DNA of 64,000 nt from Lacrimispora celerecrescens (GCF_000732605.1 NZ_JPME01000007.1:62001-126000), one strand, 5' to 3'. Positions 1 through 9,193 are shown, counted from the first letter of the stretch. The notes: generated by a model from the letters alone, not told the origin. Made by a program: numbers and translations.

Positions 1-498
1 ATTGCAGGCGATATCACCGTAGGAGGGATCGCCCGGCTGGTTGGTTTCGATTATTACGTACAGGATTCCTTTACCGGTGGATTTAACACAGACATCATGG
101 GAAAAGCCCGCAAGGCTGTGGATTCTATAAAGGAAGGCTACGACTGGGTCATCGTCCATATAAAGGGCACCGATCTGGCTGGTCATGACAACCAGCCTTT
201 GGAAAAGGTCCGGATCATAGAAGAGATCGACGGCATGGCAGGCTATATCATGGATCACATTAGCGGAGAACAATGTTACATCGCTTTCACAGCAGACCAT
301 TCCACCCCCTGTGAAGCAAGAGACCATACAGGAGACGGCGTCCCCACCATTATATGGGGAGGGGATGTAAGACGGGATAAGACAGAAAAGGCGGGAGAAA
401 CCTTTTTTATGGAAGGAGCCTTACAAAACCTTAAGGCAAGGGATATATTTACCATACAAATGGACCTGATGGGCTTTACCAAAAAAAGAGGAGCCTGA
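1..498 (+). CDS. apgM: 2,3-bisphosphoglycerate-independent phosphoglycerate mutase, archaeal type (C-terminal part)
   Basis: The frame is open from base 1, so the gene begins before the window and only about 165 C-terminal residues are visible. The product should interconvert 3- and 2-phosphoglycerate in cytosolic glycolysis. Visible alkaline-phosphatase-superfamily metal motifs are HIKGTDLAGHD and FTADHSTPCE, followed by HTGDGVP, which together are typical of the ApgM branch rather than of GpmI. The C-terminus is compact and the stop is followed at once by a terminator. Length and start cannot be judged. Family identification is confident; the exact orthologue is inferred from the motifs alone. 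Confidence 0.85.
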   Translation: MAGDITVGGIARLVGFDYYVQDSFTGGFNTDIMGKARKAVDSIKEGYDWVIVHIKGTDLAGHDNQPLEKVRIIEEIDGMAGYIMDHISGEQCYIAFTADHSTPCEARDHTGDGVPTIIWGGDVRRDKTEKAGETFFMEGALQNLKARDIFTIQMDLMGFTKKRGA

Positions 499-513
499 TC
501 CAGAAAATAAAAG

Positions 514-560
514 AAAGCGCCGGAAAATGATGAAACTGCTGTCATTTTCCGGCGCTTTTT
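514..560. terminator. Bidirectional intrinsic terminator between apgM and the gat operon
   Basis: A 17-bp inverted repeat (514-530 against 542-558) encloses an 11-nt loop; a T-run follows on the plus strand and A-rich sequence precedes the first arm, giving a T-rich tail on the minus strand. It lies between two convergent genes and can end both transcripts. Confidence 0.85.
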
Positions 561-563
561 GTT

Positions 564-1871
564 TTATGATTCTTTTAAAATCTTGTCAATGCTTACGATC
601 TTCACACAAAGAGCGAATAATTCCATCGCAAGGATCAGATCAGATAAAGGAGGATAAGAAGGCGCAATGCGGATATTATTATCCCTTGGATCCTTACCAT
701 ATGGGTAAGTGGCTCCTGCTCCGGTCATGACCAGACCGGATTTCTTACACCTTGCTACAATGGCTTTTGCACATCCGTTAAGAGAATCAAAGGAAATGAA
801 ATAGCCTCCTTTGGGACTGGTCCATTCTCCGATTCCAAGTCCGCCAAGCTCTCTCTCTAAGATCTGGTTCACTGCTTCGAATTTCGGTCTCATGATGTCT
901 GCATGCTTTCTCATATGCTCTACCATGCCGTGAATATCTCCAAAGAAGCGTACATGACGCAGCTGGTTCACCTTGTCATGGCCGATGGTCTGGATCTTTA
1001 ACTGCTTCATAATGTCAACCAGGTTGTTCTGGCTGGCCGCGATGGTTGCGATACCGGAGCCTGGGAAGCTGACCTTTGAGGTGGAGGCGAATTTATAAAC
1101 CATATCCGGATTTCCGGCTCTCTTACACTCAGCAAGGATTTCAATGAGATGATCCTGGTCCCTGTCATATAAATGATGAATGGTATACGCATTGTCCCAG
1201 TAGATACGGAAGTCTTTGGCAGCCGGTTTTAAACGGGCAAAACGGCGTACGGTATCATCGGAATAGGAAATTCCCTGAGGATTAGAATACTTTGGAACGC
1301 ACCAGATTCCTTTAATGGAATCATCGTTTGCCACCAGCTCTTCCACCATATCCATATCCGGACCGGTTGGGGTCATGGGGACATTCACCATCTCGATCCC
1401 AAAATATTCGGTTATGGAGAAATGCCTGTCGTATCCAGGAACAGGGCATAAGAATTTCACTTTATCCAGCTTACTCCAGGGAGTGCTTCCCATAACGCCG
1501 TGAGTCATAGAACGGGAAACCGTATCATACATGACATTTAAGCTGGAATTGCCGTAAATAATAATATGGTCAGGCGCAACTTCCATCATATCGGCAAGAA
1601 GCTCCTTTGCCTCCTTGATTCCATCAAGCACCCCATAGTTACGGCAGTCGGTACCGTCATCACAGGTTAAATCGTCGTTGCTGCTTAATACATCCATCAT
1701 TCCCATGGATATATCCAGCTGTTCTGTGCTGGGCTTTCCTCTGGACATATCAAGCCTTAAGTCCTTGCCCTGAAACTCCTTATACTGCACGTGAAGCTGT
1801 TTTCTCAGTTCCTGTAACTCTTCCTTTGTCATCTCAACATATGGCTTCATAGATTTCATTTTCCTCCTCAT
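564..1871 (-). CDS. Aspartate aminotransferase, subgroup Ib type
   Basis: A 435-aa PLP-dependent fold-type I aminotransferase, expected to interconvert aspartate/2-oxoglutarate and oxaloacetate/glutamate. The N-terminal MSRGKPSTEQLD matches the AspAT subgroup Ib (Corynebacterium-type) family, and FASTSKVSFPGSG carries the PLP lysine. IYGNSSLNVMYD fits the cofactor-phosphate loop. The gene starts 10 nt after gatB ends and is the last gene of the aspS-gatCAB operon, so aspartate supply and Asp-tRNA handling would be co-expressed. The first ATG has AAGGAG five bases upstream; in-frame ATGs at 1859 and 1850 are alternatives, and an AGGAGG just inside the reading frame could serve the last one. 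Substrate is inferred from family and context. Confidence 0.85.
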   Translation of the reverse strand: MRRKMKSMKPYVEMTKEELQELRKQLHVQYKEFQGKDLRLDMSRGKPSTEQLDISMGMMDVLSSNDDLTCDDGTDCRNYGVLDGIKEAKELLADMMEVAPDHIIIYGNSSLNVMYDTVSRSMTHGVMGSTPWSKLDKVKFLCPVPGYDRHFSITEYFGIEMVNVPMTPTGPDMDMVEELVANDDSIKGIWCVPKYSNPQGISYSDDTVRRFARLKPAAKDFRIYWDNAYTIHHLYDRDQDHLIEILAECKRAGNPDMVYKFASTSKVSFPGSGIATIAASQNNLVDIMKQLKIQTIGHDKVNQLRHVRFFGDIHGMVEHMRKHADIMRPKFEAVNQILERELGGLGIGEWTSPKGGYFISFDSLNGCAKAIVARCKKSGLVMTGAGATYPYGKDPRDNNIRIAPSYPPLSDLILAMELFALCVKIVSIDKILKES

Positions 1872-1881
1872 ATAGACTCCT

Positions 1882-3315
1882 TTAACCTAATAGTTCTTTA
1901 AGAATTCTGTTGACCGCTCCCGGATCGGCTTTTCCCTTCATGGACCTCATGGTCTGGCCTACCAAAAACCCAAAAGCTTTCTCTTTCCCACTATGATAAT
2001 CCTCCACAGACTGTGGATTTGCGGAAACGATTCCCTCAATTACCCTGCGCAGTTCCTCTTCGTCATTCACAACCCTTAATCCTTTTTCTTCCACATACTG
2101 TTCCGGATCAATGTTTTCTGCGAAGATCTTTTCAAAGACTTCCTTGCCCACGGTACGGTTAATGGTACCATTATCTACTAAATGAATTAATTTTGCAAGG
2201 TTTTCCGCAGAAAATGTCATTTCTTCTGGATCCATGTCGTGCTCTTTTAAAAGCCGCATGGCCTCTACCATCAGCCAGTTTGCGGCCTCTTTTGCCTTAC
2301 CGCAGATTGCGGTGACTGCCTCAAAGATATCCGCCATATGCTTCGAGCCGGTGATGATATCCGCATCATATTCAGAAAGCTTAAACTCCTCCTGATAGCG
2401 GGCCATTTTCTCCGTCCGCAGCTCCGGCTGTCTGGACTTTATATTCCCGATCCATTCATCACTTATGACCACAGGAGGCAGATCCGGGTCCGGGAAATAA
2501 CGGTAATCCCTGGCATCCTCTTTGGAACGCATGGCATAGGAGGATTCCTTGTTGTCATCCCAACGCCTTGTTTCCTGAACAACCGGTTTCCCTTCTTCGA
2601 TCAATTCGATCTGGCGTTTCCGCTCTCCTTCAATGGCACGGGCAATGGCTTTAAAGGAATTTAAATTCTTCATTTCCGTTCTGGTTCCCAATTCGGAGGA
2701 ACCGGCCTCACGGACAGATAAGTTCACATCGGCTCTCATGGAGCCTTCCTGAAGCTTGCAGTCCGAAGCGCCCAGATACTGAATGATGAGTCTCAGCTTT
2801 TCCAGATAGGCGATCACCTCATCCCCGCTTCTCATATCAGGCTCTGATACGATTTCAATGAGAGGAACCCCGCTTCGGTTATAGTCCACCAGGGAACAGT
2901 CTTCCCATTCATCATGAATGAGTTTTCCCGCATCTTCTTCCATATGGATCTCATGGATTCCGATTTTCTTCTTTCCTGCCGGCGTATCAATCTCCACATG
3001 GCCGTCATGGCAGATGGGAAGATAAAGCTGAGATATCTGATAGTTCTGAGGATTATCAGGGTAGAAGTAATTTTTCCGGTCAAACTTACAGTACTGGTTG
3101 ATCTGACAGTTTACCGCAAGGCCTACCGCAAGAGCATATTCCACCACCTGCTTATTAAGGACCGGAAGGGAACCTGGCATACCAGTGCAGACCGGACAGG
3201 TGTGAGTATTGGGCGCTCCGCCGAATTCCGTTGAGCAGGCGCAGAAGATTTTCGTTTTCGTAGCAAGTTCCACATGGACTTCCAGTCCTATGACCGTCTC
3301 ATACTGTTTGCTCAT
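1882..3315 (-). CDS. gatB: Asp-tRNA(Asn)/Glu-tRNA(Gln) amidotransferase subunit B
   Basis: A 477-aa GatB, the tRNA-binding and kinase subunit of the GatCAB amidotransferase that converts Asp-tRNA(Asn) or Glu-tRNA(Gln) to the amide. The N-terminus ETVIGLEVHVEL, the CPVCTGMPG zinc/cradle motif and the YFYPDNPQNYQISQ segment are diagnostic. The C-terminal YqeY/tail domain (VEDYHSGKEKAFGFLVGQ to the end) is complete and the length is normal. The start codon directly abuts the gatA stop codon, and the GGAGGAG Shine-Dalgarno lies inside the end of gatA, so translation is coupled. Third subunit gene of a gatC-gatA-gatB operon. Confidence 0.97.
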   Translation of the reverse strand: MSKQYETVIGLEVHVELATKTKIFCACSTEFGGAPNTHTCPVCTGMPGSLPVLNKQVVEYALAVGLAVNCQINQYCKFDRKNYFYPDNPQNYQISQLYLPICHDGHVEIDTPAGKKKIGIHEIHMEEDAGKLIHDEWEDCSLVDYNRSGVPLIEIVSEPDMRSGDEVIAYLEKLRLIIQYLGASDCKLQEGSMRADVNLSVREAGSSELGTRTEMKNLNSFKAIARAIEGERKRQIELIEEGKPVVQETRRWDDNKESSYAMRSKEDARDYRYFPDPDLPPVVISDEWIGNIKSRQPELRTEKMARYQEEFKLSEYDADIITGSKHMADIFEAVTAICGKAKEAANWLMVEAMRLLKEHDMDPEEMTFSAENLAKLIHLVDNGTINRTVGKEVFEKIFAENIDPEQYVEEKGLRVVNDEEELRRVIEGIVSANPQSVEDYHSGKEKAFGFLVGQTMRSMKGKADPGAVNRILKELLG

Positions 3316-4812
3316 CTACTTCTCCTCCTTTCCTGCCATGGCATCTGCTGCCATTTGGGGCATCTCATAGCTTCTGTTCTGCTCAAAAGCAAAGCCTGCC
3401 CGGATGATGTTCTTTTCCTTAAAACAGTCCCCAATAAACTGAACTCCTATGGGCAGTCCCTTAGAATCCTTGCCGCAGGGAACCGTAAGACCTGGTAATC
3501 CGGCAAGGTTCACGGAAATGGTATAGATATCGCCCAGATACATCTTTAAAGGATCGCTTAAGCTCTCTCCAAGCTTAGGTGCCGTGGAGGGAGATGCAGG
3601 ACCAAGAATCACATCGTATTTTGAAAACGCCTCGTCAAATGCTTTCTTGATCAAAGCCTTAGTCTTTAAAGCCTTTAAATAGTAAGCGTCGTAATAACCG
3701 GAGCTTAATACAAAGGACCCCAGCATGATGCGTCGTTTTACCTCCGGGCCAAAGCCCTGGGAACGGCTCTTTTTATACATGCCGTGAAGTCCGTCGTATT
3801 CTTTTGCTCGATAGCCGTATTTGACACCGTCAAACCTGGATAAGTTGGAACTGGCCTCTGCGGATGCAATCACATAGTATGCCGGAATCGCATATTCCAC
3901 CATCCCTAAATCAAAGGTCTCCAGAATTGCGCCCTTTTCCTCCAGGATCCTGGCGGCTTTTAAAACCGCTTCCCTTACCTCTAAATCAAGCCCTTCGCCC
4001 AGGTAATCCGCCGGAATGCCAATCCGCATTCCCTTTACATCATCTCTTAAAGCTTCCGTAAAGTCACAGTCTTTCCGCTCCACGGATGTGCTGTCCTTCT
4101 CATCGTGGGAAGCAAGAACTTCCAGAACCGCAGCACAATCCGTTACATCTTTTGCAACGGGGCCGATCTGGTCTAAGGAAGACCCATAAGCAATCAGTCC
4201 ATACCTGGAAATGGTTCCGTAAGTAGGCTTTAATCCGGTAACTCCGCAGAAGGAAGCCGGTTGTCTGATGGAACCTCCTGTATCCGAACCCAAGGCATAA
4301 AAGCATTCCGCCGCCGCAACTGCCGCACAGGAACCTCCTGAGGAACCGCCGGGTACGTGATCCGGGTTCCATGGATTTCTCGTAGCTCCATATGCCGAAG
4401 TTTCTGTGGTGCTACCCATAGCAAACTCATCCATATTGGTTTTTCCAAGAATCACCGCTCCAGATCTTTTTAAATTCTCCACTGCTGTGGCCGTATAAGT
4501 GGGAACGAAGTCCCAGAGGATTTTGGAGCTGCAGGTGGTCTTCATTCCATCGATGCAGATGTTATCCTTTACCGCCACCGGAACTCCTGCCAGAGGACCG
4601 GTCAGCTCACCGGCTTCAATCCGCTTCTGTACCTCTTCCGCCTGTTCCAGTGCTTTTTCTTCCTCTATGGTCACAAAGCTGTTAAGCAACGGCTCCATGG
4701 CCTTAATCTGATCCAGAACTGCTTTTACTGCTTCTACGGAGGTAACCTCTCCGTCTTTAATTTTTTTCCCTAACTGTACGGCTGTGAGGGATAATATTTC
4801 TTTCGCTGTCAT
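3316..4812 (-). CDS. gatA: Asp-tRNA(Asn)/Glu-tRNA(Gln) amidotransferase subunit A
   Basis: A 498-aa amidase-signature enzyme that hydrolyses glutamine and passes ammonia to GatB. The Lys-cisSer-Ser catalytic triad is visible: Lys82 in VAVKDNI, Ser157 in GGSSGGS and the nucleophile Ser181 in SDTGGSIRQPA; the spacing equals that of characterised GatA. The start ATG follows GGGGGAG by six bases and lies 12 nt after the gatC stop. The length is typical. It depends on GatC for folding and on GatB for activity, both encoded on either side. Confidence 0.97.
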   Translation of the reverse strand: MTAKEILSLTAVQLGKKIKDGEVTSVEAVKAVLDQIKAMEPLLNSFVTIEEEKALEQAEEVQKRIEAGELTGPLAGVPVAVKDNICIDGMKTTCSSKILWDFVPTYTATAVENLKRSGAVILGKTNMDEFAMGSTTETSAYGATRNPWNPDHVPGGSSGGSCAAVAAAECFYALGSDTGGSIRQPASFCGVTGLKPTYGTISRYGLIAYGSSLDQIGPVAKDVTDCAAVLEVLASHDEKDSTSVERKDCDFTEALRDDVKGMRIGIPADYLGEGLDLEVREAVLKAARILEEKGAILETFDLGMVEYAIPAYYVIASAEASSNLSRFDGVKYGYRAKEYDGLHGMYKKSRSQGFGPEVKRRIMLGSFVLSSGYYDAYYLKALKTKALIKKAFDEAFSKYDVILGPASPSTAPKLGESLSDPLKMYLGDIYTISVNLAGLPGLTVPCGKDSKGLPIGVQFIGDCFKEKNIIRAGFAFEQNRSYEMPQMAADAMAGKEEK

Positions 4813-4824
4813 ACGAGGCTCCCC

Positions 4825-5118
4825 CTATTCCACTGTTTTTGGCACCTTAAAAGCTCCATCTTTGCGTTCCGGAGCATTTTTTAAGATGTTTTCTCTGTCG
4901 TCACCGTTTTCCACTACATCTTCACGAAAAACGTTGTGTACCGGGAATACATGGGACATGGGTTCCACGCCATCGGTATCCAGTTCATTTAATTTATCAA
5001 TATAATCCAGCATACGGCCCATATCATTTTTTGCCGCTTCCTTTTCTGTCTGGTCAAGTTCAAGCTGTGCCAGGATTCCTACGTATTCGATTGTCGTATC
5101 ATCGATCATGTGTGCCAT
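4825..5118 (-). CDS. gatC: Asp-tRNA(Asn)/Glu-tRNA(Gln) amidotransferase subunit C
   Basis: A 97-aa GatC, the small belt-like subunit stabilising the GatA-GatB interface. The pattern of an N-terminal helix ([13 protein letters not shown]), a second helix with [19 protein letters not shown] and a C-terminal FKVPKTVE tail is typical. First of the three gat genes. A 125-nt gap containing a dispersed repeat separates it from aspS, but both lie on the same strand and no strong terminator was seen between them, so the T-box probably governs the whole operon. Confidence 0.95.
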   Translation of the reverse strand: MAHMIDDTTIEYVGILAQLELDQTEKEAAKNDMGRMLDYIDKLNELDTDGVEPMSHVFPVHNVFREDVVENGDDRENILKNAPERKDGAFKVPKTVE

Positions 5119-5191
5119 CTATTTCTTACTCCTTTCCTTTTTCCTGCCCATGTTTTTTGGGCAGGGCCCGCCCCGTTTTAGAGCCTGCCCC

Positions 5192-5232
5192 GCTTTATCG
5201 GGTACCGGGCGTAAAGGTATACCCGCAGGGTG
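5192..5232 (-). repeat. Dispersed intergenic repeat, copy A
   Basis: The last 23 bases (5210-5232) are identical to 62535-62557 and related to 44751-44775. A GCTTT block (5192-5196) precedes it, as in the other copies, but here at greater distance (13 rather than 5 nt). The copy lies 92 nt before gatC, in the same orientation relative to the downstream gene as the others. The wider gap also holds GC-rich inverted repeats around 5150-5200. Function unknown. Confidence 0.7.
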
Positions 5233-5243
5233 ATTCCTCTTTA

Positions 5244-6575
5244 TTATGGTTCCAGTCTCGTTACATCTCTTGGAAAAAGGGTAGTTTCCCTTATGTTCCC
5301 TTCGTCAAGAAGACGCATAGTAAGGCGCTCCAGGCCGATTCCAAGGCCTCCGTGAGGCGGCATACCATATTGGAATATCATTAAATAGGAAGAAATATCT
5401 TCGGGATTCATGCCTCTGGCCTCCATTTTGTTGAGGATCGCAGCATAATCATGGATTCTCTGGCCTCCGGTCGTTACTTCCAGTCCCTTAAACAATAAAT
5501 CAAAGCTTAAGGTAAACTTAGGGTCTGAGGGATCGTCCATGGCATAGAAAGGACGCTTCTTTGACGGATAATGGGTAACAAATACGAAATCACTGCCGTA
5601 CTCTTCTTTAAAGTACCGGCCGATAAGCACTTCCTCCTCTGGTTCCAGATCATAGGGGTTTCTGATCTTCCGGTTGTATTTCCCGGCAACCAGTTCTTTA
5701 GCATCTGCAAAACGGACCGTTGGAATATTGGATACATTGGGGAGTGTGACCTTAAGCATGTTAAGCTCTGTTTCATATTCCTCACAAAGAAGTCCAAAGG
5801 TATACTGGAGCATAGCTGTCTCCATTTCCATGATCTCCTCAAAGCTGTCAATGTATCCCATTTCAAAGTCCATACTGGTATATTCATTTAAATGTCTTGT
5901 TGTATTATGCTTTTCCGCACGGAAGACGGGAGCGACCTCAAATACCCGGTCGTATACGCCTACCATGGTCTGCTTATAAAACTGGGGACTTTGACCCAGT
6001 TCTGCTTTTTTATTAAAGTAATCCAGTTTAAATACGTTGGAGCCGCCTTCTGCTCCGCGGGCTACGATCTTAGGTGTTCGGATCTCCGTAAAACCCTGGC
6101 TGTGAAGAAAGTCCCGGAATCCTCTTACAATTCCTTCCTGAATACGGAACTTTGCCCTTTCCATGGGGTTTCGAAGGGTAATGGGGCGCAGCGTCAGCTT
6201 TGTCTCAAGGGAAGTGTTTAATTTCCACTTGCTGATTGCCACAGGAAGGGCATCTGCCGGCTGGGACAATAAGTCAATCTCTAAAAGACGGATCTCAAAC
6301 CCATGAGGAGCCCTCTCTTCCTTTGTTACGATTCCAGTGACCCGGACTGATGACTCTTCTTTTAAAAGACTTAAGTCAAAATCCGTTTTCCCTTCCTCGT
6401 ACACACACTGTACCAGGCCTTCTGCTTTCCGAAGGATCACAAAAGCAACCTCTCCCATATCCCTTATGGTATGGACACTGCCTTCCACTTTTACGGTCCG
6501 GCCCTCATAGCCGCCGGATTTGATGCGGTCAATTGTGACCGTCTCTTTTTCTTTTACACCACTGATAAATTCCAT
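5244..6575 (-). CDS. aspS: Aspartyl-tRNA synthetase, archaeal type (probably non-discriminating)
   Basis: A 443-aa class II aminoacyl-tRNA synthetase. An OB-fold anticodon domain (about residues 26-100) is followed by the catalytic core: motif 2 FRAEKHNTTRHLNE near 218-231 and motif 3 GIGLERLTMRLL near the C-terminus. The short form and motif 2 are of the archaeal/eukaryotic AspRS type, not the roughly 590-aa bacterial type. Such enzymes are often non-discriminating and charge tRNA(Asn) with Asp, and the gatCAB genes immediately downstream fit this. The frame stays open upstream to 6770, but that part overlaps the T-box; AAGGAG nine bases before the ATG at 6575 sets the start. Asp versus mixed Asp/Asn specificity is inference. 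Confidence 0.93.
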   Translation of the reverse strand: MEFISGVKEKETVTIDRIKSGGYEGRTVKVEGSVHTIRDMGEVAFVILRKAEGLVQCVYEEGKTDFDLSLLKEESSVRVTGIVTKEERAPHGFEIRLLEIDLLSQPADALPVAISKWKLNTSLETKLTLRPITLRNPMERAKFRIQEGIVRGFRDFLHSQGFTEIRTPKIVARGAEGGSNVFKLDYFNKKAELGQSPQFYKQTMVGVYDRVFEVAPVFRAEKHNTTRHLNEYTSMDFEMGYIDSFEEIMEMETAMLQYTFGLLCEEYETELNMLKVTLPNVSNIPTVRFADAKELVAGKYNRKIRNPYDLEPEEEVLIGRYFKEEYGSDFVFVTHYPSKKRPFYAMDDPSDPKFTLSFDLLFKGLEVTTGGQRIHDYAAILNKMEARGMNPEDISSYLMIFQYGMPPHGGLGIGLERLTMRLLDEGNIRETTLFPRDVTRLEP

Positions 6576-6633
6576 ATCTGCATTCTCCTTACCTGAATGT
6601 AATTGTTTTGATTCCGGTAAAGGGTATAAAAAT

Positions 6634-6985
6634 ATCCCGTCCCGGAATACAGTTACATATTCCGGGACGGGATTTATATGGCTATAAGTTCCCGCGGTAC
6701 CACCCGCATTGAGACAGCTGCTTCTTCCTCCGACCGCAGATATGACAGTCGGATAAGCAAATGCCCCCACTCAAACATTTAACGCATGTGTACGGATAGG
6801 CCTACTCATGTCACAATCAATCTCTTTAAGAATTGACCGCCGCTTCGGCATATCGGCTCCGGAGTGTTTCCTTAGCCAAGTCCCACGTGACGGCGCTCTC
6901 AGTCGGTGACGCCCTCTTCCTGTTGAGGTCCATAGGCCAGAGTCTCCTTCTCTGCCTTTTACAATATAAACTCCTGCAGATTCAT
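6634..6985 (-). promoter_or_regulatory. T-box leader riboswitch of the aspS-gatCAB operon
   Basis: On the minus strand the T-box bulge reads GGGTGGTACCGCGG (6690-6704), followed by a 16-bp GC-rich terminator (6634-6649 against 6658-6673) with a short T-run, 60-100 nt before aspS. This is the normal architecture: uncharged tRNA pairs with the bulge and favours the antiterminator. The upstream 250 nt can form a long stem I. An AAC triplet at 6868-6866 is a possible specifier, which would mean sensing of tRNA(Asn); this choice was not confirmed by folding. The 5' limit is approximate. Confidence 0.88.
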
Positions 6986-7045
6986 GATTCCCTGTACAGG
7001 CCTGTTAAATAACAGTTTATCACTTCACTACAATGAATTTCACTT

Positions 7046-7074
7046 ATAATATCATAATCTATTTTAACCTGCAA
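7046..7074 (-). promoter_or_regulatory. Candidate promoter of the T-box/aspS operon
   Basis: On the minus strand TTGCAG and TATTAT are separated by 17 bases, placing the start site just upstream of the T-box leader. Read by eye only. Confidence 0.45.
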
Positions 7075-7135
7075 TACTTATTTTTCACAAATTATCCCCA
7101 GCATTGGGAAATAGAACCTAATAAATCATACAATA

Positions 7136-7164
7136 TTGACTTTTCCTGTCGAAGCAGTTACAAT
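7136..7164 (+). promoter_or_regulatory. Candidate promoter of the MATE gene
   Basis: TTGACT, a 17-base spacer and TACAAT lie about 40 bases upstream of the start codon, a good vegetative-type promoter facing the exporter gene. Confidence 0.6.
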
Positions 7165-7205
7165 TATGAACACGCTTACTAAAGAATCAGGAGGGCCTTT
7201 TTTTT

Positions 7206-8576
7206 ATGTCTGAAACATTGGATGCTATTAGACCTGAAGAGAATAAAATGGGAACCATGCCGGTCAACAAGCTTTTACTGACCATGTCTCTTCCCATGGT
7301 TATTTCCATGCTGATACAGGCACTTTATAATGTAGTTGACAGTATTTTCGTGGCACAGATCAGTGAAACAGCTCTTACTGCAGTTTCTCTGGCATTTCCT
7401 ATACAAAATTTAATCATCGCCATCGCCGTGGGAACCGGTGTGGGAGTCAATGCTCTCCTTTCCCGCTCCCTTGGGGAAAAGAATCCGGAAAAGGCAAATC
7501 TGGCCGCAGTCAATGGAATATTTATTTTTATTCTCAGCTATCTTGTTTCTGCTCTGTTTGGAATTTTCTTTTCCCGGTTTTATTTTACGGTGCAGACAAG
7601 CAATGAAGAGATCATCAACCAGGGGACCATCTATCTTTCCATCTGCACCATCTTTTCCTTTGGCGTATACCTGCAAATTGCTTTTGAACGAATCATGCAG
7701 TCCACCGGACGCACCATCTATAACATGATCACCCAAGGGCTTGGAGCCATCATCAACATCATTCTGGATCCAATTCTCATATTCGGACTATTCGGATTTC
7801 CACGCCTTGGCATTGCCGGAGCCGCTATTGCAACCATCATCGGCCAGATCATTGCCATGATGCTCCTTTTGTATTTTAATTTAACCAGAAATCCTGATGT
7901 AAATTTAAATATGCGGGGTTTTCGCCCACATAAAGAAACAATTATTGATATTTATAAGGTAGGACTTCCCTCTATTATCATGCAGTCCATTGGTTCTGTC
8001 ATGACCTTTGGTGTGAATAAGATCCTTCTTTTGTTTTCCGAAACCGCAGTCTCCGTATTCGGCATATTCTTTAAGCTGCAAAGCTTCATCTTCATGCCCG
8101 TGTTCGGACTTAATAACGGTATGGTGCCCATAGTCGCTTATAACTGGGGTGCAAAAAACAAGGAACGTATCATGAAAACCATACGCTCCAGCGTCATAGG
8201 ATCTGTCTCCATCATGTTTCTGGGGGTTATCATCTTCCAGGTGTTTCCGAAACAGCTTTTACTCCTGTTCGATGCCTCCGAGCATATGATTTCCATCGGC
8301 GTACCTGCCCTTCGCATCATCAGCTTGGGATTCCTTTTTGCCGGCTACAGCATAATTATCGGTTCTGTTTTTCAGGCTCTTGGAAACGGCATCTACAGCC
8401 TGATTGTATCCATTGCCAGACAGCTTGTTTGTATTTTGCCACTTGCATATATTTTCGCGAAAGTCTTTGGACTTCATGCAATCTGGTATGCCTTCCCTCT
8501 GGCTGAAATTATGTCTTTAGTTTTAACCACCATACTATTTAAACGAATTTATGAAAACTGCATTAAGAAACTATAG
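7206..8576 (+). CDS. MATE family multidrug/cation antiporter
   Basis: A 456-aa polytopic membrane protein with about 12 hydrophobic helices in two similar halves. The N-terminal half has TMSLPMVISMLIQALYNVVDS, the classic MatE opening, and VGTGVGVNALLSR; the second half repeats the pattern from about residue 240 (GLPSIIMQSIGSVMTF). Such proteins export drugs or metabolites using Na+ or H+ gradients; the substrate cannot be told. AGGAGG lies 11 bases before the ATG. It stands alone, followed after 56 nt by the yacP-like gene, perhaps as a loose operon. Confidence 0.9.
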   Translation: MSETLDAIRPEENKMGTMPVNKLLLTMSLPMVISMLIQALYNVVDSIFVAQISETALTAVSLAFPIQNLIIAIAVGTGVGVNALLSRSLGEKNPEKANLAAVNGIFIFILSYLVSALFGIFFSRFYFTVQTSNEEIINQGTIYLSICTIFSFGVYLQIAFERIMQSTGRTIYNMITQGLGAIINIILDPILIFGLFGFPRLGIAGAAIATIIGQIIAMMLLLYFNLTRNPDVNLNMRGFRPHKETIIDIYKVGLPSIIMQSIGSVMTFGVNKILLLFSETAVSVFGIFFKLQSFIFMPVFGLNNGMVPIVAYNWGAKNKERIMKTIRSSVIGSVSIMFLGVIIFQVFPKQLLLLFDASEHMISIGVPALRIISLGFLFAGYSIIIGSVFQALGNGIYSLIVSIARQLVCILPLAYIFAKVFGLHAIWYAFPLAEIMSLVLTTILFKRIYENCIKKL

Positions 8577-8632
8577 GTTTCCCACGCAACGGAATAGGCA
8601 AGCATTCCGCTTGCTTTAATAGGAGGCAAACA

Positions 8633-9154
8633 ATGAGTTCCGAATATCTTTTAATAGACGGCTACAACATCATATTTGCCTGGCCTGAGCTAAAGGAACT
8701 GGCGGAGACCAATATGGACTCCGCCAGAACGAAACTTCAGGATATTCTATGCAATTACCAGGGTTATAAAAAATGCAATGTCATTCTGGTTTTTGACGGC
8801 TATAAAGTCAAGGGAAACCCAGGCACAGTCTTAAATTACCACAACATTCATGTGATTTTCACCAAGGAAGCTGAAACCGCAGACCAGTACATTGAAAAAG
8901 TCTCCCAGCAGATCGGCAGGCAGTATCAGGTTCGGGTAGCCACCTCGGACAAGTTAGAGCAGATCATCATCCTGGGAACTGGCAGCACACGCCTCTCCGC
9001 CAGGGATTTAAAAAAAGAAATTGAAGAGACGAATTTTGAGATTAAGAAGGAACATTTAGAGAGAATTCCCTCAAAGAAAAACCGCCTCTTCGATAATGTA
9101 GACCCGGAGCTTTTTGAATATCTGGAGAAAATACGACTGAATAAAAAGGATTAA
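8633..9154 (+). CDS. NYN-domain ribonuclease, YacP/Rae1 family
   Basis: A 173-aa protein with the YacP-type NYN (PIN-like) fold. LLIDGYNIIFAWPEL carries the first catalytic Asp, VFDGYKVKGN the second, and ATSDKLEQ with the preceding TADQYIEK supply the remaining acidic positions. Family members include Bacillus subtilis Rae1, which cuts mRNA in the ribosomal A site. The start follows TAGGAGG by six bases. Normal length. The neighbours (MATE, mntP) give no functional hint; in many Firmicutes yacP sits elsewhere. Confidence 0.85.
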   Translation: MSSEYLLIDGYNIIFAWPELKELAETNMDSARTKLQDILCNYQGYKKCNVILVFDGYKVKGNPGTVLNYHNIHVIFTKEAETADQYIEKVSQQIGRQYQVRVATSDKLEQIIILGTGSTRLSARDLKKEIEETNFEIKKEHLERIPSKKNRLFDNVDPELFEYLEKIRLNKKD

Positions 9155-9193
9155 GCATATATTTATTAAGCCTATACATAGGAGGAACATCAC

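Noticed and set aside
5145-5170. GC-rich hairpin between aspS and gatC as a terminator
   Set aside because: No T-run follows it on the minus strand, and the operon order makes termination here unlikely.
6576-6770. N-terminal extension of AspRS in the open frame
   Set aside because: The sequence is the T-box and its terminator; the ribosome-binding site and the conserved protein start are at 6575.
8600-8616. GCAAGC/GCTTGC hairpin between the MATE and YacP genes
   Set aside because: Too short and without a T-run; not a terminator.
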